Assembly: GCF_017368815.1 (NCBI RefSeq)
Contig: NZ_JAFNME010000002.1
Location: 62,001 to 126,000, forward strand
Direction: 5' to 3'
Length of the DNA stretch: 64,000 nucleotides
From: Comamonas denitrificans
Lineage (GTDB): Bacteria > Pseudomonadota > Gammaproteobacteria > Burkholderiales > Burkholderiaceae_C
Shown here: one piece after another, positions 41,482 through 53,962 of the stretch
Layout of the letters: every line of letters starts with the position of its first letter
Position numbering within the stretch: position 1 is the first letter of the stretch
The notes under the pieces: model-generated
What the model was told of the DNA's origin: nothing
What the model saw: the letters and a program-made list of their open reading frames with translations, nothing else
The model's database searches: none
Translations under genes and position numbers: made by a program

Positions 41482-42417
41482 ATGACTGCTACTGCCTCTT
41501 TTCGCTACGCCGGGGTGCTGGCCTTGCTGGGCGTGACCTTGGTGTGGGGGACAACCTTTCCAGCCATGAAATTGCTGGCCAACGATGTGCCGGCGTTGCA
41601 CATTTTGGCCCTGCGCTTTGGCTTGGCCAGCGTGGTGTTGCTGCCGCTGTTTGTGCGGCTGCGGGGGGCGGAGTGGCGCTGGGGGCTGGTGCTGGGGCTG
41701 CTTAATTTCATCGCCTTTTGGTTGCAGACCGAGGGCTTGGCGCTGATCAGCAGCAACCGCAATGCGTTTATTACCGGCTTGAATGTGTTGATCGTGCCGC
41801 TGCTGGCCTGGGTGGTGTTGCGCCGCCCGATGGGCTGGGCCATTGCGCTGGCCTGTGCCTTGGCGCTGGGCGGTTTGCAGCTGATGTTTTTTGAGGACAG
41901 CGCCTGGAGCTGGGGCGATACGCTGACCCTGTCCAGCGCCGTGTTTTTTGCCTTGTTTATTTTGACGCTGGAGCTGTGCGCCCTGCGCAACCGCCAGCAG
42001 CCGCTGCGCGCCACGCGGTTGGCGGCCGTGGTGTCGCTGACCATGTGCGCCTGCAGTGTGCTGGTGGCCCTGGGGATGGAAGCACAGCCTTTGCTCGGCG
42101 TGGCCCGCAGTTTGCCCTGGGGCAGCTGGCTCTCGCTGGGGTATTTGGCGGTGGTCGCCAGCGTGGGCGTGGTGGTGCTGCAAGCCTGGGGCCAGCAGCG
42201 GGTGGATGCCACGCGCAGCGCCATTATTTATGGGCTGGAGCCGGTGTTTGCCGCCATCACCGCCTGGTGGTGGATTGGTGAGCGCATGCACGCGCAGGCC
42301 ATGCTGGGGGCGGCGTTGTTGGTCAGCGCCTTGATGGTCAGTCAGTGGGGGAGTGCGCCTGCCAGTGCGCCCCAGGCCGCCAAGCCCAGGGGGCGCGCGG
42401 CGGTGGCCCCCCATTAG
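41482..42417 (+). CDS. EamA/DMT family transporter
   Basis: This is an inner-membrane drug/metabolite transporter of the EamA type. The 311-residue protein has ten hydrophobic segments in two EamA repeats (YAGVLALLGVTLVWGTTFPAMKLLA and, in the second half, the YGLEPVFAAITAWWWIGERM signature). Possible starts are ATG 41482, 41461 and 41428. The last lies inside the right arm of a repeat, and none has a clear ribosome site; 41482 fits the family best. The TAG stop overlaps a palindrome shared with the mrdA 3' end. The substrate is unknown. Confidence 0.82.
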   Translation: MTATASFRYAGVLALLGVTLVWGTTFPAMKLLANDVPALHILALRFGLASVVLLPLFVRLRGAEWRWGLVLGLLNFIAFWLQTEGLALISSNRNAFITGLNVLIVPLLAWVVLRRPMGWAIALACALALGGLQLMFFEDSAWSWGDTLTLSSAVFFALFILTLELCALRNRQQPLRATRLAAVVSLTMCACSVLVALGMEAQPLLGVARSLPWGSWLSLGYLAVVASVGVVVLQAWGQQRVDATRSAIIYGLEPVFAAITAWWWIGERMHAQAMLGAALLVSALMVSQWGSAPASAPQAAKPRGRAAVAPH

Positions 42418-42433
42418 AACGTGAATACGTTCT
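42416..42433. repeat. 18-bp palindrome shared by two convergent stop codons
   Basis: AGAACGT-GAAT-ACGTTCT lies between the converging EamA and mrdA genes. The EamA stop TAG (42415-42417) and the mrdA stop (42433-42435) both fall on its arms. The arm sequence equals the terminal seven bases of the 1668-1831 element. It may be a weak terminator or a solo end of that element. Confidence 0.45.
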
Positions 42434-44505
42434 TAGTCCTCGGCAGCGCCATCTTGGGCGACCTCTTCGGGGGCAGGGGCTGGCGGTGCCTTGGCCGCAG
42501 CCGCAGGGGGCACCCAGGGGATGGCGCGCGGTGACAGGCCCGGAACGCTGATGCGCTCGTAGTGGTTGAGCATGTCGGCGGCGCGGCGTGGGGTACCGAT
42601 GGGGGTGCGGGCCAGGCCTTGGCGGCTGGCGGCCAAGTCTTGCTCGCTGGGGTAGTGGCCCAGCAGCCAGTAATCGAACACGCGCCGGGCGATGGGGGTG
42701 GCGGCGGTGGCCCCGAAACCCGCGTTTTCCACAATCACGGCCAGGGCGATTTCGGGCTGGTCTGCGGGGGCATAGGCGATGTACAGCGAATGGTCGCGCT
42801 GGCGCTCGGCCAGTTTGGCGGCGTTGTAGCGCTCTTTTTGGCCGATAGTCACGGCCTGGGCGGTGCCGGTTTTGCCCGCCGAGGTGTACGGTGCGCCGGC
42901 AAAAATGCCCCGTGCCGTGCCTTCTACCGTGACGGCTTGGGTGGCTTCACGCACGGCCTCGATGTTTTCGGGCTTGTAGCCCAGGGACAGGCCCGGCGGC
43001 TGCGGCAAGGCGTGGTATTGCCGCGTGACGGCATCAATGCGCCCCAGGCCCAAATGTGGCTGGTGTTGCACGCCCCGGTTGGCCAGCATGGCCGTGGCGT
43101 AGGCCAGTTGCAGCATGGTGAAGTGGTTGTAGCCCTGGCCAATGCCCAGGGAAATGGTTTCGCCGGCGTACCAGCGTTTTTGTTCCGGGCGTTTGTAGGT
43201 GTTGCGCTTCCACTGCATGCTGGGCAGCACGCCGGGGGATTCGCCCTCCAGGTCAATGCCGGTGGGCCGGCCAAAGCCCATGGGCGAGAGGTAGTCGTGG
43301 ATCAAGTCCACGCCCATGTCGTTGGCCAGCATGTAGTAGTACACGTTGGACGATTTGATGATGGAGCGGCGCAAATTGGTCGGCCCATTGGGGTGGCCCG
43401 AGCGGAAGGTGTGGCCACCAAAGGTCCAGCTGCCGTTGTCCTGGATGGTGGTGTCGATCTTGCGCTTGCCCGATTCCAGCCCCGCCAAGCCCATGAAGGG
43501 TTTGTAGGTGGAGCCGGGCGGGTAGGTGCCCCGCAGGGCCCGGTTGAGCAAGGGGCGGTCGATGGAGGTGTTGAGCAGGTCCCAGTTTTCCTGGTCAATG
43601 CCGCCAATGAACAAGTTGATGTCGTAACCCGGCTTGCTTACCATGGCCAGCACTTCGCCATTGCGCGGGTCGATGGCGACCAAGGCCCCCCGGCGCTCGC
43701 CAAACAGGTCCTCAACCAGCTTTTGCAGGCCCACGTCCAGGCTCAGCACCAAGGTGTCGCCCGGTATGGCATCGCGGCTGTTCAGGCGGCGCACGGCAAA
43801 GCCGCCGGCGGTGGTCTCTAGTTGCTCCCAGCCGGTTTGGCCGTGCAGTTGTTTTTCGTAGCTTTGCTCAATGCCCAGTTTGCCGATGACTTCGGTGCCA
43901 CGGTAGTTGGCGGCATCGTCGGATTCGTCGATCAGCTCCTGCTCTTTGGTGTTGATGCGGCCGATGTAGCCCACCACATGGCCAGCCACTTCCCCCAAGG
44001 GGTAGGTGCGAAACAAGCGGGCTTTGACATCCACCCCGGGAAAGCGCCAGCGCTGGGCGGTGAAGCGGGCCACTTCCTCGTCGGTCAGCCGGCTGCGCAG
44101 GGGGATGGATTCGAAGCTTTTGCTATCGGCCATCAAGCGCTTGAACTGGCGGCGGTCGCGGGCGCTGATGGGGACGATTTCAGAGATGGCCTGGATGGTG
44201 GCCTCCAGGTCTTCGACCTGGGAGCGGGTGATCTCCAGCGTGTAGGCCGAGTAGTTGGTGGCCAGCACAATGCCATTGCGATCCACAATGCGCCCGCGAT
44301 TGGGCACGATGGGCACCACGGCGGTGCGGTTGCTCTCGGCCCGCTCGGAAAAAGCCGCGTAGCGTTGCACTTGCAGCACAGACAAACGGTAGGCCAGTAG
44401 CGCAAACAGCAGCAAGACGACCAGCCCCAGCACAAACACCCGCAGGCGAAAGCTTTGTGTTTCGGCTTGGGTGTAGAGGCTGCGAAAATTTAAACGACTG
44501 GCCAT
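42433..44505 (-). CDS. mrdA: Penicillin-binding protein 2 (transpeptidase)
   Basis: This is the elongation-specific peptidoglycan transpeptidase of the rod complex. The 690-residue protein has an N-terminal membrane anchor (FVLGLVVLLLFALLAYRLSVLQVQRY), a dimerisation domain and the transpeptidase motifs: STYK in PGSTYKPFMGLAG near residue 332, SSN in IKSSNVYYY near 388 and KTG in SAGKTGTAQ near 545. Length is at the upper end of the family because of a proline/alanine-rich tail. It is the last gene of mreBCD-mrdA; rodA, often next to it, is not downstream here, where a convergent EamA gene follows. Confidence 0.95.
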   Translation of the reverse strand: MASRLNFRSLYTQAETQSFRLRVFVLGLVVLLLFALLAYRLSVLQVQRYAAFSERAESNRTAVVPIVPNRGRIVDRNGIVLATNYSAYTLEITRSQVEDLEATIQAISEIVPISARDRRQFKRLMADSKSFESIPLRSRLTDEEVARFTAQRWRFPGVDVKARLFRTYPLGEVAGHVVGYIGRINTKEQELIDESDDAANYRGTEVIGKLGIEQSYEKQLHGQTGWEQLETTAGGFAVRRLNSRDAIPGDTLVLSLDVGLQKLVEDLFGERRGALVAIDPRNGEVLAMVSKPGYDINLFIGGIDQENWDLLNTSIDRPLLNRALRGTYPPGSTYKPFMGLAGLESGKRKIDTTIQDNGSWTFGGHTFRSGHPNGPTNLRRSIIKSSNVYYYMLANDMGVDLIHDYLSPMGFGRPTGIDLEGESPGVLPSMQWKRNTYKRPEQKRWYAGETISLGIGQGYNHFTMLQLAYATAMLANRGVQHQPHLGLGRIDAVTRQYHALPQPPGLSLGYKPENIEAVREATQAVTVEGTARGIFAGAPYTSAGKTGTAQAVTIGQKERYNAAKLAERQRDHSLYIAYAPADQPEIALAVIVENAGFGATAATPIARRVFDYWLLGHYPSEQDLAASRQGLARTPIGTPRRAADMLNHYERISVPGLSPRAIPWVPPAAAAKAPPAPAPEEVAQDGAAED

Positions 44506-44541
44506 GGCGGCGCTCCCATCCCTTCGCGTCCTGTGCGCAGC

Positions 44542-45056
44542 TTACAAAGGCCGTTCATTGTCGTGCACGGGGGCGCGGCGCTGGGGGGCGAGCAAAACCG
44601 CCACGGCCACAGGCCACAGCAAGCTTTCGAGCACCGGTGCCCAGGCCAGGCCAAAACCCGGAAAGATTCCGCCAGCGGCCAGGCGAATCAGCACTTGCAG
44701 CAAATGGGCCCCAAAAAATACGGGCAGCATTTGCAAGGCTTGCTTCCAGCTGGAAAACCACAGCAACCGGCGACTGCTGTTTTGCCCGACAAACACCACC
44801 AGCGCATACACCAGCGCATGCTGGCCCAGCAAAGCCGTTTGCTGGACATCGATCAGCAAGCCCAGAAAAAATGCCACGCCCATGCCCACGCGCTGGGGCT
44901 GGTGGATGCCCCAAAAAGCCAGCACCAGCAGCAACAGATCCGGCATCCAAATCCAGTTGCTGGTGGGCAGCAAATTCACCACCAGCGCCAAAAACAAGCT
45001 CAGGCCAATAAACCAAGGGCTGGCTGGGAGCAAAAGCTGCTCGCCACGCGGCATGA

Positions 45057-45060
<4 letters not shown>
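44542..45060 (-). CDS. mreD: Rod shape-determining protein MreD
   Basis: This is an inner-membrane subunit of the elongation complex linking MreC to the synthases. The 172-residue protein has five to six hydrophobic segments and the MreD pattern WMPDLLLLVLAFWGIHQPQRVGMGVAFFLGLLIDVQQTALLGQHAL. Its start overlaps the mreC stop by four bases and its stop is 36 bp before mrdA. Size is normal. Confidence 0.93.
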
Positions 45061-47328
<2,268 letters not shown>

Positions 47329-47628
47329 ATGGCCCTCACCCCTCACGACATTGACCGCATTGCCCATCTGGCGCGATTGGAACTCTCCCCGCAAAAAAGC
47401 GAGCAAATGCGCACCCAGTTGAATGATTTTTTCGGCATGGTTGCGCAGATGCAAACCGTTGATACGGCGGGCATCGAGCCGCTGACCCACCCCGTGGCCG
47501 TGCTGCAGGACGTGCAGCTGCGCCTGCAGGACGATGTGGTCACCGAGACCAATCAGCGCGATGCCTATTTGCGCAACGCCCCGGCGGCCGAGCAAGGCCT
47601 GTTCCTGGTTCCCAAAGTCATCGAATAA
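47329..47628 (+). CDS. gatC: Aspartyl/glutamyl-tRNA amidotransferase subunit C
   Basis: This is the small subunit that stabilises the GatA-GatB complex, which makes Gln-tRNA(Gln) and/or Asn-tRNA(Asn) by transamidation. The 99-residue protein starts [20 protein letters not shown] and ends [11 protein letters not shown], both typical. ATG 47329 is chosen over an upstream in-frame ATG because of family length. It is followed 19 bp later by gatA. Confidence 0.95.
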   Translation: MALTPHDIDRIAHLARLELSPQKSEQMRTQLNDFFGMVAQMQTVDTAGIEPLTHPVAVLQDVQLRLQDDVVTETNQRDAYLRNAPAAEQGLFLVPKVIE

Positions 47629-47647
47629 CAAGCGCCTGGCTAGTTTT

Positions 47648-49138
47648 ATGAGCACCCAAGATTTGCACCATTTAAGCATTGCGGCCCTGGCCGCGCAGAT
47701 TCGCAACCGCCACACCAGCGCCACCGAGGTGGCCCAGCACTTTTTGCAGCGCGCCAAAGCCCAGCAGGCCTTGGGCGCATTTTTGGCGCTGGATGAAGAC
47801 ATCACCTTGGCCCAAGCCCAGGCGCAAGATGCCGCCTTGGCCGCTGGCCAAGCCGGCCCCCTGGCGGGCGTGCCCATTGGGCACAAAGATGTGTTTGTCA
47901 CCCGCGACTTTCCCACCACCGCCTCCAGCCGCATGCTGGCCGGTTACCGCTCACCGTTTGATGCCACGGTGGTGACCCGCCTGGCCGAGGCCGGTTGCGT
48001 CACGCTGGGCAAATTGAGCTGCGATGAATTTGCCATGGGCAACGGCAACGAAAGCGCCGCCATCGCCCCCGTGGGCATGGACGCACCCGCCCCGGTGCGC
48101 AACCCCTGGGACACCCAGCGCGTGCCCGGTGGCTCGTCCGGCGGCAGCGCCGCTGCGGTGGCCGCCCGCATGGTGGCGGCGGCCACGGGCACCGACACCG
48201 GCGGCTCGATCCGCCAGCCGGCCAGCTTTTGCGGCATTACCGGCATCAAACCCACCTATGGCCGTGCCAGCCGCTACGGCATGATTGCTTACGCCTCCAG
48301 CCTCGACCAGGCCGGCCCCATGGCGCACAGCGCCGAAGACTGCGCCCTGCTGCTGTCGGTGATGTGCGGCCCCGATACCGAGCGCGATGCCACCAGCCTG
48401 GACGTGCCGGCCGAGAACTTCACCCGCCAACTGGGTGACAGCATCGAAGGGCTGCGCATTGGTGTGCCCGCCCAGTTCTTTGCCGACGGCCTGGCCGACG
48501 ATGTGCGCACGGCCATCGACGCAGCGCTGAAAGAATACGAAAAACTCGGTGCCACGCTGGTGCCGGTGCAACTGCCGCGCACCCAGCTGTCGGTGCCGGC
48601 CTACTACATCATCAGCCCGGCCGAGGCCAGCTCCAACCTCTCGCGCTTTGACGGCGTGCGCTACGGCCACCGCACGGCCAACCCCGTGGATTTGCAGGAT
48701 TTGTACAAAAAATCGCGCGCTGAAGCCTTTGGCGATGAGGTGCAGCGGCGCATCATGATTGGTGCCTATGTGCTGTCTGAAGGCTATTACGACGCGTACT
48801 ACCTGCAGGCGCAAAAAATCCGCCGTTTGATTGCCAATGATTTCCAGGCCGCCTTCAAGGATTGCGACGTGATTGCCGGGCCGGTGGCCCCCAGCGTGGC
48901 CTGGCAGTTGGGCGACAAGGCCGACCCGCTGGCCAGCTACCTGGCCGATGTGTTCACCCTGCCGGCCTCGTTGGCCGGGCTGCCGGCCATGAGCCTGCCG
49001 GTCGGTTGGGGGGCCCACCAGATGCCGGTGGGCCTGCAGCTGATTGGCAACTACCTGCAAGAGGGCCGCTTGCTGAATGTGGCGCACCGCTTCCAGCAGG
49101 TCACCGATTTTCACCAGGCCGAGCCCAAGAGTATTTAA
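47648..49138 (+). CDS. gatA: Aspartyl/glutamyl-tRNA amidotransferase subunit A
   Basis: This is the glutaminase/amidase subunit that releases ammonia for transamidation. The 496-residue protein is an amidase-signature enzyme. The lysine lies in [10 protein letters not shown] near residue 80, the cis-serine in [33 protein letters not shown] near 160, and the nucleophile serine in GGSIRQPA near 184. ATG 47648 is used; the longer frame overlaps gatC. It ends just before an AGCT-family repeat that separates it from gatB. Confidence 0.96.
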   Translation: MSTQDLHHLSIAALAAQIRNRHTSATEVAQHFLQRAKAQQALGAFLALDEDITLAQAQAQDAALAAGQAGPLAGVPIGHKDVFVTRDFPTTASSRMLAGYRSPFDATVVTRLAEAGCVTLGKLSCDEFAMGNGNESAAIAPVGMDAPAPVRNPWDTQRVPGGSSGGSAAAVAARMVAAATGTDTGGSIRQPASFCGITGIKPTYGRASRYGMIAYASSLDQAGPMAHSAEDCALLLSVMCGPDTERDATSLDVPAENFTRQLGDSIEGLRIGVPAQFFADGLADDVRTAIDAALKEYEKLGATLVPVQLPRTQLSVPAYYIISPAEASSNLSRFDGVRYGHRTANPVDLQDLYKKSRAEAFGDEVQRRIMIGAYVLSEGYYDAYYLQAQKIRRLIANDFQAAFKDCDVIAGPVAPSVAWQLGDKADPLASYLADVFTLPASLAGLPAMSLPVGWGAHQMPVGLQLIGNYLQEGRLLNVAHRFQQVTDFHQAEPKSI

Positions 49139-49143
49139 TTTAT

Positions 49144-49218
49144 AGCTGTTTGCGCTTGATACTCGTTGTTTTTAATATAAAAACGTTTGAAAACATTGAA
49201 AAACAAACGCCAGCAGCT
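49144..49218. repeat. AGCT-family repeat copy 9, inside the gat operon
   Basis: AGCTGTTTGCGCTTG (49144-49158) and the imperfect mirror GCCAGCAGCT (ending 49218) enclose an AT-rich centre with CGTTGTTTTT and AAAAACAAACG. It lies between gatA and gatB and could tune read-through. Confidence 0.6.
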
Positions 49219-49237
49219 CCTTTAAAGATTGCACACC

Positions 49238-50686
49238 ATGACTGCCCCTTTGATCAACGGTTACGAAGTCGTCATCGGCTTTGAAACCCACGCCCAACTG
49301 GCCACGGCCAGCAAAATCTTCAGCCGCACCAGCACCGCCTTTGGCGCCGAGCCCAACACCCAGGCCAGCGCCGTCTGCCTGGCCTTGCCCGGCACGCTGC
49401 CGGTGATGAACAAAAAGGCGGTCGAATGCGCCATCCAGCTGGGCCTGGCCCTGGGCTCGCACGTGGCCCCGCGCAGCATTTTTGCCCGCAAAAATTATTT
49501 CTACCCCGACCTGCCCAAGGGCTACCAGATCAGCCAGTTTGAAATCCCCGTGGTGCAGGGCGGCGAGGTCAGCTTTTATTTGGGCGACGAGAAAAAAACC
49601 GTGCGCCTGGTGCGCGCCCACCTGGAAGAAGACGCGGGCAAATCCGTCCACGACCTGTTCCCCAACGAATCGGGCATTGACCTGAACCGCGCCGGTACGC
49701 CGCTGTTGGAAATTGTCACCGAGCCGGACATGCGCTCCTCGCTGGAGGCCGTGGCCTACGCCAAAGAGCTGCACAAAATCGTCACCTGGATCGGCATTTG
49801 CGACGGCAACATGCAAGAAGGCTCGTTTCGCTGCGATGCCAACGTCAGCGTGCGCAAGCCGGGCCAGCCGCTGGGCACGCGCCGCGAGATCAAAAATTTG
49901 AACTCGTTTCGCAACATGCAGCAGGCCATTGATTACGAAATCCGCTGGCAAATCGAGCAACTCGAAGACGGCTACGCCATCGAGCAGGCCACCGTGCTGT
50001 TCAACCCAGACACGGGCGAAACCCGCGCCATGCGCACCAAGGAAGATGCGGCCGATTACCGCTACTTTCCTGACCCCGACCTGCCGCCGCTGGTCATTGC
50101 CCCCGAATGGATTGAGCAGGTCAAGGCCGCCATGCCCGAGCTGCCCCGCGCCATGGCCGAGCGCTTTGTCCAGCAGTACGGCCTGCCCGAGTACGACGCG
50201 ACCACGCTGACCCAGTCGCAAGCCATGGCCGCCTACTTTGAAGAGGCGGCCCAAGCCTGCGGCCAGCCCAAACTGGCCAGCAACTGGGTGATGGGCGAAA
50301 TCTCGCGCCGTCTGAACAACGAAGAAATCGGCATGGACGCCGTCAAAGTCAGCAGCGCGCAGCTGGCCGCGCTGATTGGCCGCATCAGCGACAACACCAT
50401 CAGCAACAACGCCGCCAAACAGGTGTTTGAGGCGCTGTGGGTGGGCGAGGGCAGCGAGGTGGATGCCGTGATCGCCGCCAAGGGCCTGAAACAGATGAAC
50501 GACACCGGCGCACTGGAGGCCATCATTGCCGAGGTGGTGGCGGCCAATGCCGCCAACGTGGAGCAGTACCGCGCGGGCAAAGACAAGGCGTTTAACGCCC
50601 TGGTCGGCCAGGTGATGAAGGCGAGCAAGGGCAAGGCCAATCCGGCCCAGGTGAATGCGCTGCTGAAAGCCAAGCTCGACGGCTAA
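49238..50686 (+). CDS. gatB: Aspartyl/glutamyl-tRNA amidotransferase subunit B
   Basis: This is the kinase/tRNA-binding subunit of the amidotransferase. The 482-residue protein starts with [25 protein letters not shown]. It contains [36 protein letters not shown] and, near residue 150, the [15 protein letters not shown] motif. The C-terminal YqeY-like domain ([20 protein letters not shown]) is complete. ATG 49238 is used. It closes the gatCAB operon and is followed by a convergent signalling gene. Confidence 0.96.
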   Translation: MTAPLINGYEVVIGFETHAQLATASKIFSRTSTAFGAEPNTQASAVCLALPGTLPVMNKKAVECAIQLGLALGSHVAPRSIFARKNYFYPDLPKGYQISQFEIPVVQGGEVSFYLGDEKKTVRLVRAHLEEDAGKSVHDLFPNESGIDLNRAGTPLLEIVTEPDMRSSLEAVAYAKELHKIVTWIGICDGNMQEGSFRCDANVSVRKPGQPLGTRREIKNLNSFRNMQQAIDYEIRWQIEQLEDGYAIEQATVLFNPDTGETRAMRTKEDAADYRYFPDPDLPPLVIAPEWIEQVKAAMPELPRAMAERFVQQYGLPEYDATTLTQSQAMAAYFEEAAQACGQPKLASNWVMGEISRRLNNEEIGMDAVKVSSAQLAALIGRISDNTISNNAAKQVFEALWVGEGSEVDAVIAAKGLKQMNDTGALEAIIAEVVAANAANVEQYRAGKDKAFNALVGQVMKASKGKANPAQVNALLKAKLDG

Positions 50687-50712
50687 GCGCACGCGGCTGG
50701 CGCGTGCGCTGG

Positions 50713-53700
50713 CTAGCGGTGTGGGGTGGTGGGGGCGCTGGAGGGCCGATGCGCGCTGCTAAATTGCGCCACCCACTCGGCAAACTCGGCCACGGGCAGT
50801 GGGCGGCTGAAGTAGTAGCCTTGCCAGGTGGTGCAGCCGTTGTGCTGCAAAAAGTCGCGTTGGGCGGCGGTTTCTACCCCTTCGGCAATCACGCGCAGGC
50901 CCAGGCTGGTGCCCAGGGCCACCACGGTGCGGGCGATAGCAGCATCGTTCGCGTCTGTAAGGACATCGCGGACAAAACCCTGGTCAATCTTTAGCTGGTC
51001 CAGCGGTAAGCGCTTCAAATAAGCGAGCGAAGAGTAGCCGGTGCCAAAGTCATCGAGTGAAAACGCGATGCCGTGGCGTTTGAGTTGCAGCATTTTCTCG
51101 ATGGTGTCTTCCACATCGTGCAGCAGCAGACCTTCGGTCAGCTCCAACTCCAGGGCGCGCGGATCGGCCCCGGTTTGGGTAATGGCAGCAATGACTTGTT
51201 CGACAAAATTGGGCTGGTGAAACTGCCGGGGGCTGACGTTGATGGCGATGCTCAGGTGCGCCATGTGCGGGTTGCTGGCCCAAGCGGCCAGCTGGGCGCA
51301 GGCCGTGTGCAGCACCCACTGCCCGAGGGCCAGAATTTGACCACTGTCTTCGGCCAGGGGAATGAACAGGCTGGGGGCGATGAACCCGCGCTCGGGGTGG
51401 CGCCAGCGAATGAGCGCCTCGCAACCGATGACCTGGTGGGCATGCACCTGCGGTTGGAAGAACAGCTCGAAATGCCCTTGCTCCAGGCCGGTGCGCATTT
51501 CGGCTTCCATTTGCACACGCTCTTGAATGGCCATGTGCATATTGGGGGAGTAGAACTGCAGCGTATTGCGGCCAGCGGTTTTGGCTTGGTACATGGCCAG
51601 ATCGGCGCGTTTGAGCAGCTCGTCAGCCGATGGTTGGGTTCCTTGGAACAAGGTGATGCCCACGCTGGCGGTGGTGTGATAAGGCTCGCCTTTCAAGATA
51701 AAGGGGGCGCGAAAGACTTCCAAAATACGCTGGCCCATGCGCTCGGCCAGGGTGACGGCCTCGCCCGGCAGGGGGGAGAGATGGTCCAGCAGCACCACAA
51801 ACTCATCATCCCCATGGCGGGCGACGGTGGGGCCTTTTTGCACGCAACTGCGCAGACGTTCGGCCACTTGCTGCAGCAAGGTGTCGCCCGATTCATGGCC
51901 TTTGATTTCATTGACGGTTTTAAAGTGGTCAATGTCCAGCAGCAGAACCGCACCATAGGTTTTTTCTTCGGCGCTGGCGTTCAAGGTGTGCCGCAAGGTC
52001 ATTAAAAGCTGGCGGCGGTTGGGCAGTTGGGTAAGGGGGTCGTAGTACTCCAAGTAGGTGATTTTTTCCTCGGCCGCTTTGCGCTGGGTCAGGTCCTGGG
52101 TCATGACCAGCTGGGCATCGCCCAACAGCACGCCGGAAATTTCCAAGATGCAGGGGCTGCCGTCGGCCCGGGTGATGTGGTACTCCGCAGGAGGAATCAA
52201 GCCATCCCCGTCCCGGGCATGTGCCAAGGCCGCATCCCACTGGGTGTGTACTTGTTCGCGCAGCACGGGGTCGGGGTAGGCGCTGGCCCACCAGGTGGGC
52301 AGATCCGGAACGGTGGCGGCATCAAAGCCTGTAATTTGAATGAAGCGTGCATTGCGGAAGGTGATGGCGTTGTTTTTCTCGACCCAATGAATGCCCACCG
52401 GCATGTGGTTCAAGATGTTGCGTTGCTGGGCCTCACGCTGGCACAGCATCTCTTGGATTTGGTGCTTGGCGGTAATGTCTTGCAACACGGCCAAATGGTA
52501 GGTGGGGGCCTGGCCGGTGGGCCACATGGGGGAGATGTTTACATCGACCCAGATGGTGTGCCCATCCTTGTGGCGCATGCGTTGTTCGATGCGGTATTCA
52601 TGAATTTCCCCTTTGAGCAGACGCTGCTGTTGGGCCATGGCCTGGGACAAGTCCTGGGGATCGACCAATTCTTGGAAAGTCCGGGTGGCCAGCTCCTGCG
52701 CGGTGTAGCCCAAAATGTGGGCGCAGCGGGCGTTGGTTTGCAGCAAGTGCCCAGTTTGCGTATCGGCCAGCGCGATGCCCACGGTGGCTTGGTTAAAGAT
52801 GGCTTGGAAGTTGGCCTCGCTGGTCTTCAAGGCCCGCGCATGGCGGCGCACCAGCCAGCTGACAAAGCCCCCCAGCAACAACGACAGCAAGCCGCCGCCT
52901 GCGCCCAGCCACCAAGGCTGCATGCGCTCGGCCGCAGACAGCAGCGGTTGGGTGGGTAAAAACTCCAAGCGCCAACGCCGGTCAAGGATTTGGACAATGC
53001 GCACCTGCGGTGGCAGGTGCCGCATCTGCAGGGCAGAGGTAAAACCGCTGGATTGGCCCAGCAGCAAGGGGGCCGTGGCCGGCTTCTGGGGCAGCGGGCC
53101 GATATCGTGCATCTGCACGGCCACACCCCGGAAAAATCCTTGTGCTGCCAGGCTGCCCAGCATTGCTGTCACATCGACGGCGGAGCCGACCGAGCCGAGG
53201 AACTCGCGCTCTTGCGCAGTGCCCCAGGGCTGGGGGTTTTCCAGAAAAACCGGCAAGCGCAGCATGAACCCCGAGCGCTCTTTGTCTTGCTTCAGGATAA
53301 AAGGGGCGGAAATTGTCGGCTGGCCGCTGGCCCGCCCAGCCAGCAGGGCGGCGAGGTTGTTGGGTTGCTCGGTCAGATCCAGCCCCCAGATGCTTTGGTT
53401 GTTGTCCAACGGCCAGAGGAACTCTAGCAAGAAGTACTCTTCGCGCACTGCGCTGGGCATGGCGGGCAAGGCCATGCCAGTGCGCAAGGCCTGCTCCTGC
53501 ATGCGCTTGGCATAGGCGGGCAGCGCCTGCTGGGGCACCCGGCGGACAAAGGACAAAGAGCGTATTTCCGGGTAATTTTCCCCGACGTTGTGAATCGAAG
53601 TGACCTGCTGAAACTGGTCAAAACGCAGGTAGGGATTGACCAGAAACAGATCGCGCAGTCCCGCCGTGAACTCGGTGTAGGTCGTAATACGCTGGGACAG

Positions 53701-53856
53701 TGCATCGGTCGAGGAGCGCACCTCTTGGGTAAAGCGCACCTGGGCCAGGGTGGCGTTGGCCTGGCGCTGCTGCTCTACCAAGCCATAGGTTAGCCCCCAG
53801 CCAGTCACCACGATGACCGCCGCCGTCAGCCAGTGGCCGCATTGGCGCCAAAACAT
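50713..53856 (-). CDS. CHASE-PAS-PAS-GGDEF-EAL cyclic-di-GMP signalling protein
   Basis: This is a 1047-residue membrane sensor. Domains in order are: membrane segment 1 (about 10-27), a periplasmic CHASE sensor (about 60-260), segment 2 (about 318-340), two PAS domains (about 345-460 and 470-590), GGDEF (about 605-765) and EAL (about 785-1030). The GGDEF signature reads GDDEF (RHGDDEFVV near 680), so cyclase activity is doubtful. The EAL signature EALIRW near 812 and DDFGTGYSSL near 935 are intact, pointing to c-di-GMP phosphodiesterase activity. The periplasmic ligand is unknown. It converges on gatB, with 26 bp between the stops. Confidence 0.9.
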   Translation of the reverse strand: MFWRQCGHWLTAAVIVVTGWGLTYGLVEQQRQANATLAQVRFTQEVRSSTDALSQRITTYTEFTAGLRDLFLVNPYLRFDQFQQVTSIHNVGENYPEIRSLSFVRRVPQQALPAYAKRMQEQALRTGMALPAMPSAVREEYFLLEFLWPLDNNQSIWGLDLTEQPNNLAALLAGRASGQPTISAPFILKQDKERSGFMLRLPVFLENPQPWGTAQEREFLGSVGSAVDVTAMLGSLAAQGFFRGVAVQMHDIGPLPQKPATAPLLLGQSSGFTSALQMRHLPPQVRIVQILDRRWRLEFLPTQPLLSAAERMQPWWLGAGGGLLSLLLGGFVSWLVRRHARALKTSEANFQAIFNQATVGIALADTQTGHLLQTNARCAHILGYTAQELATRTFQELVDPQDLSQAMAQQQRLLKGEIHEYRIEQRMRHKDGHTIWVDVNISPMWPTGQAPTYHLAVLQDITAKHQIQEMLCQREAQQRNILNHMPVGIHWVEKNNAITFRNARFIQITGFDAATVPDLPTWWASAYPDPVLREQVHTQWDAALAHARDGDGLIPPAEYHITRADGSPCILEISGVLLGDAQLVMTQDLTQRKAAEEKITYLEYYDPLTQLPNRRQLLMTLRHTLNASAEEKTYGAVLLLDIDHFKTVNEIKGHESGDTLLQQVAERLRSCVQKGPTVARHGDDEFVVLLDHLSPLPGEAVTLAERMGQRILEVFRAPFILKGEPYHTTASVGITLFQGTQPSADELLKRADLAMYQAKTAGRNTLQFYSPNMHMAIQERVQMEAEMRTGLEQGHFELFFQPQVHAHQVIGCEALIRWRHPERGFIAPSLFIPLAEDSGQILALGQWVLHTACAQLAAWASNPHMAHLSIAINVSPRQFHQPNFVEQVIAAITQTGADPRALELELTEGLLLHDVEDTIEKMLQLKRHGIAFSLDDFGTGYSSLAYLKRLPLDQLKIDQGFVRDVLTDANDAAIARTVVALGTSLGLRVIAEGVETAAQRDFLQHNGCTTWQGYYFSRPLPVAEFAEWVAQFSSAHRPSSAPTTPHR

Positions 53857-53962
53857 GCTTCTTGCCCTTTGGGATCAAACGAAAACTGCAGCTTATCGGG
53901 CTTTGGTGGCGCTCAAAAGGGGCCAAACCCGTAAATTTGCCCTGCTGGGGGGCGGCTGGCTT

